This document shows positions 23,637-31,955 of a stretch of 36,951 bases of DNA, piece by piece. Every line of letters begins with the position of its first letter. Within the stretch, counting starts at the first letter, position 1. Below the pieces are notes generated by a model that saw only the letters and a list, made by a program, of their open reading frames with translations, made no database searches and was not told where the DNA came from. Origin of the DNA: CAZWLD01 sp964634685 (lineage in GTDB: Bacteria > Bacillota_I > Bacilli_A > Acholeplasmatales > JAEDCM01); contig CAZWLD010000018.1 in NCBI GenBank assembly GCA_964634685.1, forward strand, positions 1 to 36,951, read 5' to 3'. The position numbers and the translations under genes are program-made.

Positions 23637-25391
23637 ATGAAATGGAATTTAACACATTTTTATAATTCAGTTTCTGAATGGGAACGTGATTATAACGAGA
23701 TCAAAGAAAGGATTAACAATCTAACAAATTATCAAGGAACACTAGGTGATAAAGATAATTTCAAAAATGCTCACCTTGAGATCAATAATATTATGCTTAA
23801 GTTAGGTGCGGTTTATTCATACGCAGCTTTAGGCTTTGATCTTAATATGAAAAATGATGAAAATGGATCAAGAGCCCAACAAGCCCGCCTATTATTTTCT
23901 TTATTTGGTCAAGCAACCTCTTGGTATGCGCCAGAAATCTTATCATTAGGAAAAGAAAAGGTTCTATCATTTGTCGATTCGATGCCTGAGCTTAGTGAAT
24001 TTAGATTTGGTTTTGAAAAGCTTTTCCGTTCACAAGAGCACGTATTAGACAATCAAGGAGAATCAATTCTTGCCAATTTCTCGAGCGTTTCCCATTTTGG
24101 TGAACTATATAATGCTTTAGCTGTTGGTGACGGTGTTCCTAAAGCCGTCAAATTAAGTGATCGCGAGGTCAATGTAACTGATGGTAATTTCCGTTCATTG
24201 ATTGCGGATAGTAAGAATGCTTTTGACCGAAGATTAATTTTTGAAGCCGAATATACAAAATATGTAAACAATAAAAATACCTACGCTGGCATATATAACC
24301 TTGTATTAAAGGCTGATTGGGCTAACGCTAAATCACGTAACTATTCTTCTTCTTTAGAATCCTTCCTATTTGATAATAATATTCCTACATCCGTTTTCAC
24401 TTCGTTAATTGATGTAACAGGAAAATATAATGACGGCTTAAAAAAATATTATCAAATCAGAAAGGAATACTTTAATTTAGAAAAGCATCATACCTATGAT
24501 CGTTTCCTATCAATGGCCGAATCAAACAAAAAATATACATATGAGGAAGCTAAAGAGCTTTTCTTTGATTCAATCAAGAATATGCCTAAAGAATTCATTG
24601 AAAAAGCTCATGATGTCTTAAAGGATGGTTTTGTTGACGTTATGGAATCCGAAGGAAAACAAACCGGAGCTTATTCTAGTGGCTTCTTTGGCTATCATCC
24701 CTTTATTTTATTAAATTTTGATGGCACCCTTGATTCCTGCTTTACCCTTGCTCATGAGGCAGGTCACTCCATTCACACGGAATTTTCAAACGAATATCAA
24801 CCTCAATCAACGGCGGATTATGAAATCTTTGTGGCGGAGATTGCTTCGACCTTCAATGAACATATGCTACTTGATTATTTAATTCAAAAAACAACTTCGA
24901 AAAACGAAAAAATCGTTCTTTTAGAACAAGCAATCAACGACATTTGCGCAACCTTCTATCGTCAAGCCTTATTCGCAACCTACGAATATAAAGCTCACAA
25001 GCTTGTTGAGGAAGGCAAAGCCGTTACCGCAAACTCTCTTTCCCAAATCATGATTGACTTATATAAGCAATATTATGATATTGACATCACTGAAGAAAAT
25101 GGTAAACAATATGTTTGGGCTTATATCCCTCATTTAACAAAAACCCCATTCTATGTTTATCAATATGCAACTTCCTATAGTGCTTCTTTAAAGCTCTATG
25201 AAGATATTAAAAATAACATTCCTGGGGCAATGGATAAATATTTAGGATTACTAAAATCCGGTGGATCTGATTATCCAGTTAATCTTGTGAAAAAAGCCGG
25301 TGTTGATTTAACAACTGCTGAACCATTTATGGCTGTTGTGCGTCGTTTAGACAATTTACTAGATGAATTAGAAAAGACATTGAAAAACTAA
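23637..25391 (+). CDS. pepF: oligoendopeptidase F (M3 family)
   Basis: Cytoplasmic zinc metallopeptidase that cuts peptides of roughly 7-17 residues, the step after Opp import. The HEAGH zinc motif is at residues 373-377 (E374 catalytic) and E401 in FVAEIASTFNE is the expected third ligand. The 584-residue length and the C-terminal block WAYIPHLTKTPFYVYQYATSYS are typical of PepF (M3B). AAGGAGG lies 7 nt upstream of the ATG. It is divergent from oppA2 and has a cre-like operator at its promoter. No separate terminator is visible before the trpS leader. Confidence 0.96.
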   Translation: MKWNLTHFYNSVSEWERDYNEIKERINNLTNYQGTLGDKDNFKNAHLEINNIMLKLGAVYSYAALGFDLNMKNDENGSRAQQARLLFSLFGQATSWYAPEILSLGKEKVLSFVDSMPELSEFRFGFEKLFRSQEHVLDNQGESILANFSSVSHFGELYNALAVGDGVPKAVKLSDREVNVTDGNFRSLIADSKNAFDRRLIFEAEYTKYVNNKNTYAGIYNLVLKADWANAKSRNYSSSLESFLFDNNIPTSVFTSLIDVTGKYNDGLKKYYQIRKEYFNLEKHHTYDRFLSMAESNKKYTYEEAKELFFDSIKNMPKEFIEKAHDVLKDGFVDVMESEGKQTGAYSSGFFGYHPFILLNFDGTLDSCFTLAHEAGHSIHTEFSNEYQPQSTADYEIFVAEIASTFNEHMLLDYLIQKTTSKNEKIVLLEQAINDICATFYRQALFATYEYKAHKLVEEGKAVTANSLSQIMIDLYKQYYDIDITEENGKQYVWAYIPHLTKTPFYVYQYATSYSASLKLYEDIKNNIPGAMDKYLGLLKSGGSDYPVNLVKKAGVDLTTAEPFMAVVRRLDNLLDELEKTLKN

Positions 25392-25408
25392 AAAAAATGT
25401 GATAAGAT
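25380..25408 (+). promoter_or_regulatory. candidate trpS promoter
   Basis: TTGAAA (25380-25385), 17-bp spacer, TAAGAT (25403-25408). The -35 lies inside the last pepF codons. Alternatively the leader could be read through from pepF. Confidence 0.4.
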
Positions 25409-25419
25409 ATACTTAATTC

Positions 25420-25611
25420 AAAGAAAAGGAATAGTACAACTAAAAAATAGCGACCTATGATAGTGAAAGATAGGAAATAGTTGGAATGGACCTTGGAGAG
25501 ATGCCAATCACATCCGTTGCTCGCGTTAAGAGTTCAAAGTGTCTAGATTTTTCTAGAAATTAAGGTGGTACCGCGCAATTAGCGTCCTTGAATAATCAAG
25601 GGCGTTTTTTT
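25420..25611 (+). ncRNA. T-box leader controlling trpS
   Basis: Uncharged tRNA sensing leader. The T-box AAGGTGGTACCGCG is at 25562-25575. Stem I is closed by AGCGAC (25449-25454) with GTTGCT (25516-25521), and the specifier is UGG (25487-25489), matching tryptophan. The terminator hairpin (25583-25604, 9 bp, loop ATAA) is followed by seven T. Antitermination should switch on trpS when tRNA-Trp is uncharged. Confidence 0.93.
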
Positions 25612-25629
25612 ATTAGAAAGGATGATTAT

Positions 25630-26610
25630 ATGAAAAGAATGCTTAGTGGAATCAAACCAACCGGAAAGGTCACACTTGGAAATTACATCGGAGCCTTAAG
25701 TCAATTTATCAAATATCAGGATGAATATGAAATGTTCATCTTCCTTGCCGACTTACACGCTCTAACCCTCCCAATTGATCCCAAAGAATTACGACAAAAC
25801 AGTATTGATTTAATCGCTATTTATTTAGCTTGCGGATTAGATCCCGAAAAGGTCTGCCTATTTAAGCAAAGTGAAGTTCACGAGCATGCGGAATTAGGCT
25901 ATATTCTAACCTGCAATAGTAATATGGGTGAATTAAGCCGAATGACCCAATATAAGGATAAAACCCAGAACATGGAACATGGATCTATTCCCACTGGTAT
26001 CTTCATTTACCCAGCATTAATGGCCGCCGATATTCTTCTTTATGATGCCGATTATGTTCCTGTTGGTGTTGATCAAAAACAGCATGTTGAATTAACAAGG
26101 GATATTGCTATTCGCTTCAATAGCCACTATGGTGACAAATTTAAAATACCAGAGCCATTAATGGCTAAACAAGGAGCCAAGGTTTATTCCCTATCTAACC
26201 CAACTAAAAAAATGAGCAAATCAGAATCTGATAAAGGAACTATTTACTTATTAGATGATATAAATATCTCAAGAAAAAAGATTATGAGTGCTGTCACAGA
26301 TAGTGAAAATGAAATTCGCTTTGATATGGAGAACAAGCCAGGTATTTCTAACCTATTAACCATAATGTCCTCTTTATCAAACAGGTCAATCGAAGACATC
26401 TGCAATGAATACAATGGTCAAGGCTATGGTACCTTTAAAAAGGCGGTTGCGGATGTTGTATGCAATTTCTTAACAGATCTACAAAATAAAGTTACGGAAA
26501 TCAAATCAAGTGGTGTCATTGAAGAAATATTAGCCAAGGGACGAGAAAAAGCTAACTATATTGCTTCAAGAAAGCTTTCTAAAATTTATCGAACAATTGG
26601 TTTAAAATAA
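25630..26610 (+). CDS. trpS: tryptophanyl-tRNA synthetase
   Basis: Class I synthetase that charges tRNA-Trp. It begins MKRMLSGIKPTGKVTLGNYIGAL, where TLGN is the TrpRS form of the HIGH motif; the ATP-binding KMSKS motif occurs as KKMSKSESDKG near residue 195. At 326 residues it has the normal bacterial length. The start at 25630 is preferred to an in-frame ATG at 25588, which lies inside the T-box terminator loop; AAAGG precedes the chosen ATG. The T-box specifier (UGG) independently confirms the substrate. It ends at a terminator shared with the convergent dagK-like gene. Confidence 0.97.
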   Translation: MKRMLSGIKPTGKVTLGNYIGALSQFIKYQDEYEMFIFLADLHALTLPIDPKELRQNSIDLIAIYLACGLDPEKVCLFKQSEVHEHAELGYILTCNSNMGELSRMTQYKDKTQNMEHGSIPTGIFIYPALMAADILLYDADYVPVGVDQKQHVELTRDIAIRFNSHYGDKFKIPEPLMAKQGAKVYSLSNPTKKMSKSESDKGTIYLLDDINISRKKIMSAVTDSENEIRFDMENKPGISNLLTIMSSLSNRSIEDICNEYNGQGYGTFKKAVADVVCNFLTDLQNKVTEIKSSGVIEEILAKGREKANYIASRKLSKIYRTIGLK

Positions 26611-26636
26611 AAAACAAGCTTCACGCTTGTTTTTTA
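26611..26636. terminator. bidirectional terminator between trpS and the dagK-like gene
   Basis: AAAACAAGC (26611-26619) pairs with GCTTGTTTT (26625-26633), loop TTCAC, T-run on the right and A-run on the left. The stop codon of the minus-strand gene overlaps the loop and right arm, so its last codons form part of the hairpin. Confidence 0.8.
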
Positions 26637-27457
26637 TTTTTAACAACTAATTCCTTTACATCGCTAATAACTTCACCATCTAATTGTAGATATAACCCTT
26701 TATTTGAAGTAATTTTAATCTCTTTACATCTTCGAATGTCAACATACTTAACATGCTTACCTTTATATATTTTGGGAAAAAGTGATAAAACCTTTAATCG
26801 CTTATATCCCTTTATTAAGCAAATATCCAAATAATCATCATTCATAATCGCATCGGGAGTAAACTTCATTCCTCCACCCTGATGAATACCGTTCATAACT
26901 GAAAGCAGCCAAACATCCTTGCATTCTTCCTTAACCCCATCAATTTCAATGCTCAAATCAGATTTTTTATATTTCATAAAGCCCTTAATTGTATTAAGCT
27001 TATAGGCAATAGGACTTTTACCCTTTCCTTTATTAACACATTCACAAACATAGGCATCAAGGCCCATTCCACAGCCATTGACAAATCTTCTTTCAATTCC
27101 TTCAAAATAGGCAATCGGAAGATTATTTAAATACCCATTAATTAAAACAAATTCTTCCTTTGAATCGACATTTCGAACAAAATCATTTCCCGTTCCAGCA
27201 CCATAAAAATATATTTCATGCTTAATATCCTTTCCATCAAGAAAATTCACTAAATAATGAATTGTGCCATCGCCACCAACAATTAAAATTTTATCTGATA
27301 AAGGAATTTCATCCAAATAATTATTAAAATTTTTTATATCAATGATACTTAACAAATCATATTCTTCATTCATCTTTTTTAGCTTATCCAAAATATGATC
27401 AATTATTTTTTTATTACGTCCACTCTTTGATAGGGGATTAAATAATACTCTATACAT
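26621..27457 (-). CDS. diacylglycerol kinase catalytic domain lipid kinase (DgkB/YegS-like)
   Basis: Soluble lipid kinase of the DAGK_cat superfamily, which phosphorylates diacylglycerol or related lipids at the membrane. GGDGT at 61-65 is the nucleotide-binding motif and GAGTGNDFVR at 86-95 is the conserved GTGND block. The C-terminal half (FVNGCGMGLDAYV, NGIHQGGGMKFTPDA, DGYLDICLIK-like) matches the family. The 278-residue length is slightly below DgkB (about 300). GGTGG lies 8 nt upstream. Last gene of the tyrS string, 39 bp after alr. The substrate cannot be told from sequence. Confidence 0.88.
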   Translation of the reverse strand: MYRVLFNPLSKSGRNKKIIDHILDKLKKMNEEYDLLSIIDIKNFNNYLDEIPLSDKILIVGGDGTIHYLVNFLDGKDIKHEIYFYGAGTGNDFVRNVDSKEEFVLINGYLNNLPIAYFEGIERRFVNGCGMGLDAYVCECVNKGKGKSPIAYKLNTIKGFMKYKKSDLSIEIDGVKEECKDVWLLSVMNGIHQGGGMKFTPDAIMNDDYLDICLIKGYKRLKVLSLFPKIYKGKHVKYVDIRRCKEIKITSNKGLYLQLDGEVISDVKELVVKNKKQA

Positions 27458-27496
27458 CGATTACCACCAATATGATTATATCACATTTTTAGACAA

Positions 27497-28396
27497 TTAT
27501 AGATACTTTCTTTCTATTTCTTTAAACGATACTAAAACCTCATAGGGGCTAGTCTTCAAATAAGCGGACACATCATCAATTGTTATATGAGGACCTACTA
27601 TTTCAACTTCATCTCCTATTTTCATTTCATCAGTCAAAGCGATAAAGCAATGATTCATCGCAATACTTAAAATCGGAGTGAATTTGCCTTTAACATAAAC
27701 CATTCGTCCTTGATTAGCCTTAACTAAACCATTATAATACCCAATATTTAAAATGCCAATTCGCATATCCTCTTCAACTTTATAATCATAGCCAACCATT
27801 TCACCCTTTTTAACATTTCTGACAAAACAAATTTCATCAATTATTGACATTGCATTCTTATACAACAAATAGCCAACGCGAACCTCTTCGCCAATAAGTA
27901 GCTTACTACTTCCAATTTGATTAATACCAAAATCTAAATACTCTTTTGCCAGCTTACTATTAGGCAAAGCTAAATGACTGTAATAAAACTCACCCTCTAT
28001 TTCCTTAGCCTCATCAATTGAAACGCCAAAGCGGTTTAAATCGCAATTAACCTTGACAGCTCTCAAAACATTCGACTCGAGTTTATCTAAATCAGATTTA
28101 TCGTTAACAGAAACAATAATTCGGTTTTCTAGTATAATGTCGATATCAGAAAAAGGAATCGTTCCCAATAATAAAATATTTATCTCGTTAGATAATTCTC
28201 GCAGTAAAACCGCCTCATGAAGCGAAATAACCGCAAAATTCTTAACTCCAGCCTTAATCAATTTTGAAGAAATAGTAATAAGGCCAAGACCATAAGCATC
28301 ATTTTTTACCACAGCCCATAGCTTATACCTTGATAATAAAAGCATAGCATTTTCCTTAATCCTTTTTGTGTCAATTATTTTTATATCTATCACCAT
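27497..28396 (-). CDS. alr: alanine racemase, shortened form
   Basis: PLP enzyme converting L- to D-alanine for peptidoglycan. The PLP lysine is K31 in AVVKNDAYGLG; the conserved loops LNRFG (120-124) and RVGYLLY (173-179) are present, the second catalytic tyrosine is probably Y203 in VGYDYK, and GYYNG (219-223) replaces GYADG. At 299 residues it is some 70 shorter than usual; the barrel between NRFG and RVGYLLY is about 40 residues short, and the normal C-MDQ motif reads AMNHC with Asn for Asp. The ATG is 4 nt after the preceding stop and has no recognisable ribosome-binding site, so it probably relies on reinitiation. Confidence 0.85.
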   Translation of the reverse strand: MVIDIKIIDTKRIKENAMLLLSRYKLWAVVKNDAYGLGLITISSKLIKAGVKNFAVISLHEAVLLRELSNEINILLLGTIPFSDIDIILENRIIVSVNDKSDLDKLESNVLRAVKVNCDLNRFGVSIDEAKEIEGEFYYSHLALPNSKLAKEYLDFGINQIGSSKLLIGEEVRVGYLLYKNAMSIIDEICFVRNVKKGEMVGYDYKVEEDMRIGILNIGYYNGLVKANQGRMVYVKGKFTPILSIAMNHCFIALTDEMKIGDEVEIVGPHITIDDVSAYLKTSPYEVLVSFKEIERKYL

Positions 28397-28400
28397 TAAT

Positions 28401-29048
28401 TTATATGCTAAAATGCTTTAAAAAAGACATAATAGTTTGACAAGCCTGATCCTTATCAGTTCCCTCAAATAAATTGTGCTTTCCCTCAAAAAACAATAGA
28501 TATTTCATCTTACTAGGAATTTGATTATAAATCATTTTCCCCGAATCCTTGGCAATAAAGCCATCATTTTTGGTTTGAATAATTAATATCGGTTTCTTAA
28601 TATAGCTTAGCCACTTATAATCCTTGGCATGATGAGACATTTTATTTAATTCCTTCAATCCAAAAATAAGTCTTTTTCGTGGAAGTTTTTTCCATTTTTT
28701 GGGAATTCTAATTTCTTTAAATACATTCAAATTAAAATGATCAAAATAGTGATGATAAAAGGCTGGGCTAATAAATACTAATCCCTTAATTAAATGGGAA
28801 TACTTTAGATTCAAATAGGATGCAATAATACTCCCCATTGAAAAACCAATTAAAAAAACCTCCCCACCAAGGGCGAATTTTTGAAATTGAAGATCAACTT
28901 CTAAAATCCAATTTTGGTAAGGAGGTATTGCATAATCATTAGTGTGTCCATTTATTTTAGCAATATAATAGGTATCCTCTTCTAAATATTTTTCCAACAA
29001 TGAAAAGCCATTTTGATCGATAAAACCACCTATTAAAAATACTTTCAT
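28401..29048 (-). CDS. alpha/beta hydrolase (carboxylesterase/lysophospholipase-like)
   Basis: A 215-residue serine hydrolase fold protein. The nucleophile elbow is GFSMGS with S70; D162 in QTKNDGFI and H191 in EGKHNLFEG complete a plausible triad in the usual order. No signal peptide is present, so it acts in the cytoplasm. A lid-like basic region lies at about 105-140 (PKKWKKLPRKR). GGAG lies 4 nt upstream of the ATG. It sits between tyrS (9 bp upstream) and alr (4 bp downstream). The substrate is unknown; small esters or monoacylglycerols are possible by analogy. Confidence 0.82.
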   Translation of the reverse strand: MKVFLIGGFIDQNGFSLLEKYLEEDTYYIAKINGHTNDYAIPPYQNWILEVDLQFQKFALGGEVFLIGFSMGSIIASYLNLKYSHLIKGLVFISPAFYHHYFDHFNLNVFKEIRIPKKWKKLPRKRLIFGLKELNKMSHHAKDYKWLSYIKKPILIIQTKNDGFIAKDSGKMIYNQIPSKMKYLLFFEGKHNLFEGTDKDQACQTIMSFLKHFSI

Positions 29049-29057
29049 AAAACTCCT

Positions 29058-30281
29058 TTAATGTTTGATTAATGCGTACTTTTTCTTTCCCCTGCGGACA
29101 ACAGTGAATTTTCCTTCGATTGCATTATCCTTTGTTACAGTATATTCTAATGACGAAATTTTATTACCATTAACCATAACAGCTCCACTTTGAACAAATT
29201 CACGAGCTTCACGCTTTGATGATGCGAGCTTTATTGCAATTAAGGCATCAACGATATTAATATCTTCTTTAATTTCAAAATTTGGCACATCCTTAAAGCC
29301 AATTTCAATTTCCTTTGCCGTCAAAGAAGCGATATTGCCGCTAAACAAAGCATTGGATAAATCTAAAGCTCTTTGATATGAATCAGCGCCATGTAAATCG
29401 GTAATTACTTCCTTTGCCAAAGCCTTTTGGGCAATTCTTTCCTCAGGATGAGCAAAATGACGCTCCTCGATATCCAAAATCTCTTCCTTTGATAAGAAAG
29501 TTAATTTTTTTAAGTAACTAATTATCATAGAATCCTCTAGATTAATCATATATTGATATAGCTCATATGATGATGTTTTATTTTCATCAAGCCATAAAGC
29601 ATTTCCTTCAGTCTTTCCAAATTTAACACCACGTGAATCCGTTACTAATGGCATAACCATACCATAAACCTCTTTATCAAGCTTTTTTCTTACTAATTCA
29701 ATACCTGATGTGATGTTTCCCCATTGATCCGATCCAGCTACCTGTAAAACACAATTACGTGTTTCAAATAAATGAAGAAAATCTAGGGCTTGTAAAATCA
29801 TATAGGCAAATTCGGCGAAGGTAATACCTGTTTCCATTCTTGATTTTACCTTATCCTTTTGAAGCATATAGTTAACATTAAAATATTTTCCATAATCTCT
29901 TAAAAAATCAATGGTATTAATGTCCTTAATCCAATCATAATTATTAACTACCTCAAAGCCAAAAATCTTTTCTGCTTGATTCTTTAGGCCAATGAAATTC
30001 TTATTTACCTCTTCCTTGGAAATCATCGGACGCTCAGCTGTTGGCTTAGGGTCACCAATCATTCCGGTTGCGCCTCCAACTAATAAAATTGGATGATGTC
30101 CCGCCTTAGCAAGACGCTTAGAAATTAGAAATGATGAATAATGCCCAATATGCATTGAATCAGCGGTTGGATCTGTTCCAATATAAAATGTTAATCCGCC
30201 ATTGTTTAGCTTTTCAATTAAATCTTCGCTTGAGATGTCTTGAATTAGACCTCTCCATTGTAAATCTTCAAATACAGTCAT
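29058..30281 (-). CDS. tyrS: tyrosyl-tRNA synthetase
   Basis: Class I synthetase for tRNA-Tyr. The HIGH motif is at 44-47 (SMHIGHYSS), the KFGKT form of KMSKS occurs in RGVKFGKTEGNALW near residue 230, and the tRNA-binding S4 domain fills about 340-407 (KREAREFVQSGAVMVNG). The 407-residue length is normal. The ATG has AGGAGG upstream. A T-box leader with a UAC specifier precedes it and confirms the substrate. The three genes behind it (hydrolase, alr, dagK-like) follow closely on the same strand and would share this control. Confidence 0.97.
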   Translation of the reverse strand: MTVFEDLQWRGLIQDISSEDLIEKLNNGGLTFYIGTDPTADSMHIGHYSSFLISKRLAKAGHHPILLVGGATGMIGDPKPTAERPMISKEEVNKNFIGLKNQAEKIFGFEVVNNYDWIKDINTIDFLRDYGKYFNVNYMLQKDKVKSRMETGITFAEFAYMILQALDFLHLFETRNCVLQVAGSDQWGNITSGIELVRKKLDKEVYGMVMPLVTDSRGVKFGKTEGNALWLDENKTSSYELYQYMINLEDSMIISYLKKLTFLSKEEILDIEERHFAHPEERIAQKALAKEVITDLHGADSYQRALDLSNALFSGNIASLTAKEIEIGFKDVPNFEIKEDINIVDALIAIKLASSKREAREFVQSGAVMVNGNKISSLEYTVTKDNAIEGKFTVVRRGKKKYALIKH

Positions 30282-30303
30282 CTTTTTTTCCTCCTAAAAT
30301 AAA

Positions 30304-30497
30304 TAAAAAAAACATCCTTAAATCTAAGGACGTTAATTGACGCGGTACCACCTTAGTTCTAGAATATATCTAGCCCTTTAATTCCTGTAACGGGGAAATC
30401 CGTTTATAGTTTTGACTATAAAAGCTCATAAGTGTATTCATACCTACATAAATCGAGATTTTCACCAACCACCTCGTCTCTAAAAAATACCATAGAT
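30304..30497 (-). ncRNA. T-box leader controlling tyrS
   Basis: Minus strand: T-box AAGGTGGTACCGCG (30341-30354), terminator stem AACGTCCTTA / TAAGGATGTT (30311-30334, loop GATT) followed by U8, and specifier UAC (30434-30436) in a GAAUACAC context, as expected for tyrosine. The 5' boundary is approximate. Confidence 0.92.
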
Positions 30498-30519
30498 ACT
30501 ACTTTTCTTAATCATCACT

Positions 30520-31515
30520 TTATTTAGTTGTGCCTCGAATGATAATACGGTGTGGTAATACAACCTTCGTTTCGGTATTTTCCTCACCATTCATCAATTT
30601 TGTTAATAAACGCATTGAAACAGCACCTATATCATACACCGGAATATCAATACATGTCAAGTTCGGTCTTGATAAAAGGGCATATTTAGTGTTTTGGAAA
30701 CCAACAATTGAGATATCCTCCGGAACATTTACTCCTTTATTTAACATAACATTCATAAATGAAACCGCAATTGAATCACGAACGGCAATCACACCATCAA
30801 CATCATTACCAACGAAATAAGATTCGAATTGCTTGCGATTAATTGTTGTATCACCACTTGTTCTAAAGATATGCGATTCAAGGCCAGCTTCTTTCATAGC
30901 TCTTTCATATCCTACCTCTTTACAATCATTTACCGTATATTTACGAATTGTACTTAGTAAATATATATTTTTTCTTCCTTCATCAATGAGCTTTTTACAA
31001 GCCTCATAGCCAGCTTCTTCATAATCAATACTAACCGAAGGAATATTTTTATTAGGCAAAACAACATTTGTTAAAACCATCGGAATACTACAAGACTCAA
31101 GCATGCTAATAACTGTTTCAATGCTTGAAGCCTCAAGCTCATCATTTAAATATAGAACACCATCAACCTGTTCAGCGATGACATTGCGCATAACATCATC
31201 AACATCATTAACATCACTGATTGTGAATAATTTCATTGAATACTTATAATTTTTCGCAATATCGGAAATTCCACTCAACATTTGAGCTACCGATGCCCGT
31301 GACAAATCAGAAGCAATAACACCAACCGTTGTTGTTTTACGACTCGCAAGGCCGCGTGCAATGGCATTTGGACGATATCCAAGCTCATTTATTACGCGCA
31401 ATACTCTTTCTCTTGTTTCTGGCTTAACCTTTTCAGGATTATTTAAAACTCTTGAAACTGTTGCTAAAGAAACCTTAGCTGCTCCAGCAACATCATAAAT
31501 TGTTGCATTACTCAT
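30520..31515 (-). CDS. ccpA: catabolite control protein CcpA (LacI/GalR family)
   Basis: Global carbon-catabolite regulator that binds cre sites with HPr-Ser-P as corepressor. The 331-residue protein starts MSNATIYDVAGAAKVSLATVSRVLNN, a LacI-type helix-turn-helix with the CcpA-typical opening, followed by the hinge helix NAIARGLASRKTTTVGVI. The C-terminus (YDIGAVSMRLLTKLM, LPHRIIIRGTTK) is also CcpA-like. The chosen ATG has GGGAG 9 nt upstream; an upstream in-frame ATG overlaps the promoter. Position between murC and tyrS matches Bacillus. A TGAAA-N5-TTTCA palindrome abuts its own -35, suggesting autoregulation. Confidence 0.9.
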   Translation of the reverse strand: MSNATIYDVAGAAKVSLATVSRVLNNPEKVKPETRERVLRVINELGYRPNAIARGLASRKTTTVGVIASDLSRASVAQMLSGISDIAKNYKYSMKLFTISDVNDVDDVMRNVIAEQVDGVLYLNDELEASSIETVISMLESCSIPMVLTNVVLPNKNIPSVSIDYEEAGYEACKKLIDEGRKNIYLLSTIRKYTVNDCKEVGYERAMKEAGLESHIFRTSGDTTINRKQFESYFVGNDVDGVIAVRDSIAVSFMNVMLNKGVNVPEDISIVGFQNTKYALLSRPNLTCIDIPVYDIGAVSMRLLTKLMNGEENTETKVVLPHRIIIRGTTK

Positions 31516-31537
31516 GCTATCAACTCCCTTTGCCTTA

Positions 31538-31566
31538 AGTATATCACAAAAAAAAATGCCATTCAA
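31538..31566 (-). promoter_or_regulatory. predicted ccpA promoter
   Basis: Minus strand: -35 TTGAAT (31561-31566), 17-bp spacer, -10 TATACT (31538-31543) with an extended TG. Confidence 0.65.
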
Positions 31567-31570
31567 TGCC

Positions 31571-31589
31571 AATGAAAGTGATTTTCATT
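31571..31589. promoter_or_regulatory. palindromic operator upstream of ccpA
   Basis: AATGAAAGTGATTTTCATT: 7-bp arms around a 5-bp centre. It resembles a cre site with one extra central base and lacks the central CG. It lies 4 bp upstream of the -35. Confidence 0.5.
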
Positions 31590-31600
31590 GATTTTCAAAT

Positions 31601-31618
31601 TATGAAAATATTTTCATA
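31601..31618. repeat. perfect 18-bp palindrome at the murC fragment stop
   Basis: TATGAAAATATTTTCATA is its own reverse complement. It straddles the first repeat boundary (31611); the other copy of the repeat keeps only its right half. Possibly a second LacI-family operator or the tail of an old terminator. Confidence 0.4.
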
Positions 31619-31856
31619 CGATTATTTTTTTCAAATCTTCGATTCTTTTATATATCGTACCCGCTCCCATAAAAACTATAACCTTATCTTTGAATTTAAT
31701 TAGCTCCGATACCGACTCAAAATGACGTGCATTTGGCAATCGCTTTAACAAAAAGTTTATATTTCCTTGCCTATTTTCCCGGGCCGATGTGAAAACATCC
31801 GCAATAAATAAATATTTTACTTCTTTTAATACATCCACAAAATCATCGATCAAATC
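31611..31856. repeat. direct repeat, copy A (murC 3' end)
   Basis: 246 bp matching 32701-32946 with six mismatches seen by eye (about 97.6% identity). It ends abruptly on both sides. Confidence 0.92.
31614..31856 (-). pseudogene. orphan 3' fragment of murC
   Basis: Encodes the last ~80 residues of MurC with two amino-acid differences from the intact gene (A for V in FTSARENR and K for E in LIKFKD); the other nucleotide changes are silent. There is no ATG or ribosome-binding site, and an in-frame TAA lies just upstream, so it is not expected to be translated. It cannot catalyse ligation because the ATP-binding and central domains are absent. It lies between the lipoprotein gene and ccpA in the same orientation as the intact murC. 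The few differences imply a recent duplication. Confidence 0.88.
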
Positions 31857-31955
31857 GTAATTTATGAATTAAACCTCAAAATGTATTCATCTTTATTAGT
31901 TCAGAACAATTTACTATTAAAATACGTCTAATAACATCATAATAATAATTAATAT

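Noticed and set aside
25588..25629. Upstream start for trpS
   Set aside because: It lies in the loop of the T-box terminator; the protein family starts at MKRMLSGIKPTG.
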